Positions 4,752-5,638 of a stretch of 5,638 nucleotides of DNA are shown here, in pieces. The stretch's first letter is position 1, and each line of letters opens with the position of its first letter. The notes under the pieces were generated by a model, which was not told the origin of the DNA, ran no database searches, and was given only the letters and a program-made list of their open reading frames with translations. The stretch covers positions 1 to 5,638 of the forward strand of contig PWNM01000280.1 of NCBI GenBank assembly GCA_003557825.1, written 5' to 3'. This DNA comes from Candidatus Hydrogenedentota bacterium. GTDB taxonomy: Bacteria; Hydrogenedentota; Hydrogenedentia; Hydrogenedentales; SLHB01. Both the position numbers and the translations under genes were made by a program.

Positions 4752-5638
4752 ATGGACCCATACCGAGTGTTGAGCACGACGTCTCCGGGGTTCCCCCATT
4801 TACACCCCTATCAAATAAAGCAATTGGAGGGCAAACCCTGGCCCCGCAAATATGTGTTCGCCGATCTCGATTTTCCTTTTATGATGTTTGACCAAGTCGG
4901 TCATCCCGAGACTGGACTCCATACCCATGAGGATTTCAGCGAGTTGGTCGTTGTCCATCACGGACGGGGCATTCATATCACCGAAGACGGGGAATACCCG
5001 ATCAGCGCGGGGGACGTGTTTTTCGTAACCGGCGAACTGGCCCACGGGTATAGGGATGTGGACGACTTGTGGGTGCTTGATGTGGTCTATGACACGAGCT
5101 TCATGCTCAGAGGGATGCAGGACATAAGCCGCGTTCCGGGTTATTTTGCCCTGTTCCATCTTGAACCGCGGTACCGGCGACAGCACTGGTTTGAGAGTCG
5201 TTTGCATCTCCCCCCCGATAGACTTGACCAACTGCTGGACATGCTCGAGGATGTGTCGTCGACGGTGCGTCTTAAGGCGCCGGGATATGAGTTCCGGACG
5301 CGCCTGCAGTTTCTAGAGGTAGTCTGTTTTTTATGTGAACAGTACGCCAACAGCCCCAATCCGGCGACGCGCAGCCTGATTCTGATGGACGACATCATCC
5401 ATTTTATCGAGAGCAACTATGCCGAACCGATTACGCTGCAGGAGCTTACGCAACGGGCGGGCATGGCGGAACGGACCTTGCACCTCTTGTTCAACGAGGC
5501 CACGGGCGTATCGCCCATCGAATACCTGATCCGCACGCGGGTCGCACGGGCATCCGACATGCTTCGCACCACTCGATTGACAATCACGGAGATCGCCTTT
5601 CGAAGCGGATTTCAGGACAGCAACTACTTCGCGCGCCA
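4752..5638 (+). CDS. AraC/RhaS-family transcriptional regulator with N-terminal cupin, 3' end outside window
   Basis: The frame is open from ATG at 4752 to the right edge: 295 codons plus two bases. An in-frame stop at 4731-4733 and GAGG at 4741-4744, seven bases before the ATG, support this start. Residues about 55-115 form a cupin fold with HTHEDFSEL (57-65), GRGIHITEDGEYPISAGDVFFV (71-92) and H98, the sugar-sensing type seen in RhaS and RhaR. A helical linker follows (about 150-210). The DNA-binding domain starts near 211: first helix-turn-helix about 226-255 (LQELTQRAGMAERTLHLLF), second about 278-295, ending in the family signature IAFRSGFQDSNYFAR. The protein is cut one residue before the usual FK of that signature, so perhaps only 10-25 residues are missing. 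It is divergent from the pseudopilin gene and separated from it by operator-like repeats. I infer that it activates the leftward genes in response to a small ligand, perhaps a sugar, and limits its own expression. Confidence 0.92.
   Translation, partial: MDPYRVLSTTSPGFPHLHPYQIKQLEGKPWPRKYVFADLDFPFMMFDQVGHPETGLHTHEDFSELVVVHHGRGIHITEDGEYPISAGDVFFVTGELAHGYRDVDDLWVLDVVYDTSFMLRGMQDISRVPGYFALFHLEPRYRRQHWFESRLHLPPDRLDQLLDMLEDVSSTVRLKAPGYEFRTRLQFLEVVCFLCEQYANSPNPATRSLILMDDIIHFIESNYAEPITLQELTQRAGMAERTLHLLFNEATGVSPIEYLIRTRVARASDMLRTTRLTITEIAFRSGFQDSNYFAR

Noticed and set aside
4800..5231. 143-codon open frame on the minus strand within the AraC-family gene
   Set aside because: Antisense to the cupin domain of the regulator; no ribosome binding site or family resemblance.

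Overview
The window reads as a chromosomal locus from a Gram-negative, PVC-like bacterium (Planctomycetota, Lentisphaerota, Verrucomicrobiota or the candidate phylum Hydrogenedentota). This placement is an inference from gene style. It rests on a free-standing H-X9-DG-type prepilin-like protein, a large secreted WbsX/GH99-like protein, a Tat-exported FAD oxidoreductase of the FAD_oxidored type, and an AraC/RhaS-like regulator. These families are strongly expanded together in those lineages. Base composition is moderately GC-rich in the genes, with AT-rich patches confined to the intergenic regions. No RNA gene, CRISPR array, insertion sequence or attachment site was seen.

Layout, right to left. 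(a) 4752-5638, plus strand: an AraC-family regulator with an N-terminal cupin, cut by the right edge inside its second helix-turn-helix. (b) 4576-4751: a 176-base divergent control region. It has an extended -10 on each strand, an exact 9-base direct repeat with 20-base period (ATTCCGCAT), an 8-base repeat (ACTAGCAC) and a short palindrome. (c) 3487-4575, minus strand: a prepilin-like (pseudopilin) protein, followed at 3394-3425 by a strand-specific 14-bp hairpin with a T-rich tail that looks like an intrinsic terminator. (d) 1703-3325, minus strand: a secreted WbsX/GH99-like protein that keeps the NEWxEG motif. (e) 1-1625, minus strand: a Tat-exported FAD-dependent oxidoreductase, running off the left edge.

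The simplest reading is a regulated module for handling an external glycan or glycan-derived compound. The cupin of the AraC protein would sense a small molecule. The operator repeats lie where an AraC-type activator would contact RNA polymerase at the pseudopilin promoter, and they also overlap the predicted start of the regulator's own transcript. The pseudopilin, the GH99-like protein and the FAD enzyme would all be made for the cell envelope, through three different export signals: type IV prepilin, Sec and Tat. The gene families and DNA elements are read directly from sequence. The shared substrate and the regulatory circuit are inference, and the substrate cannot be named from this window.
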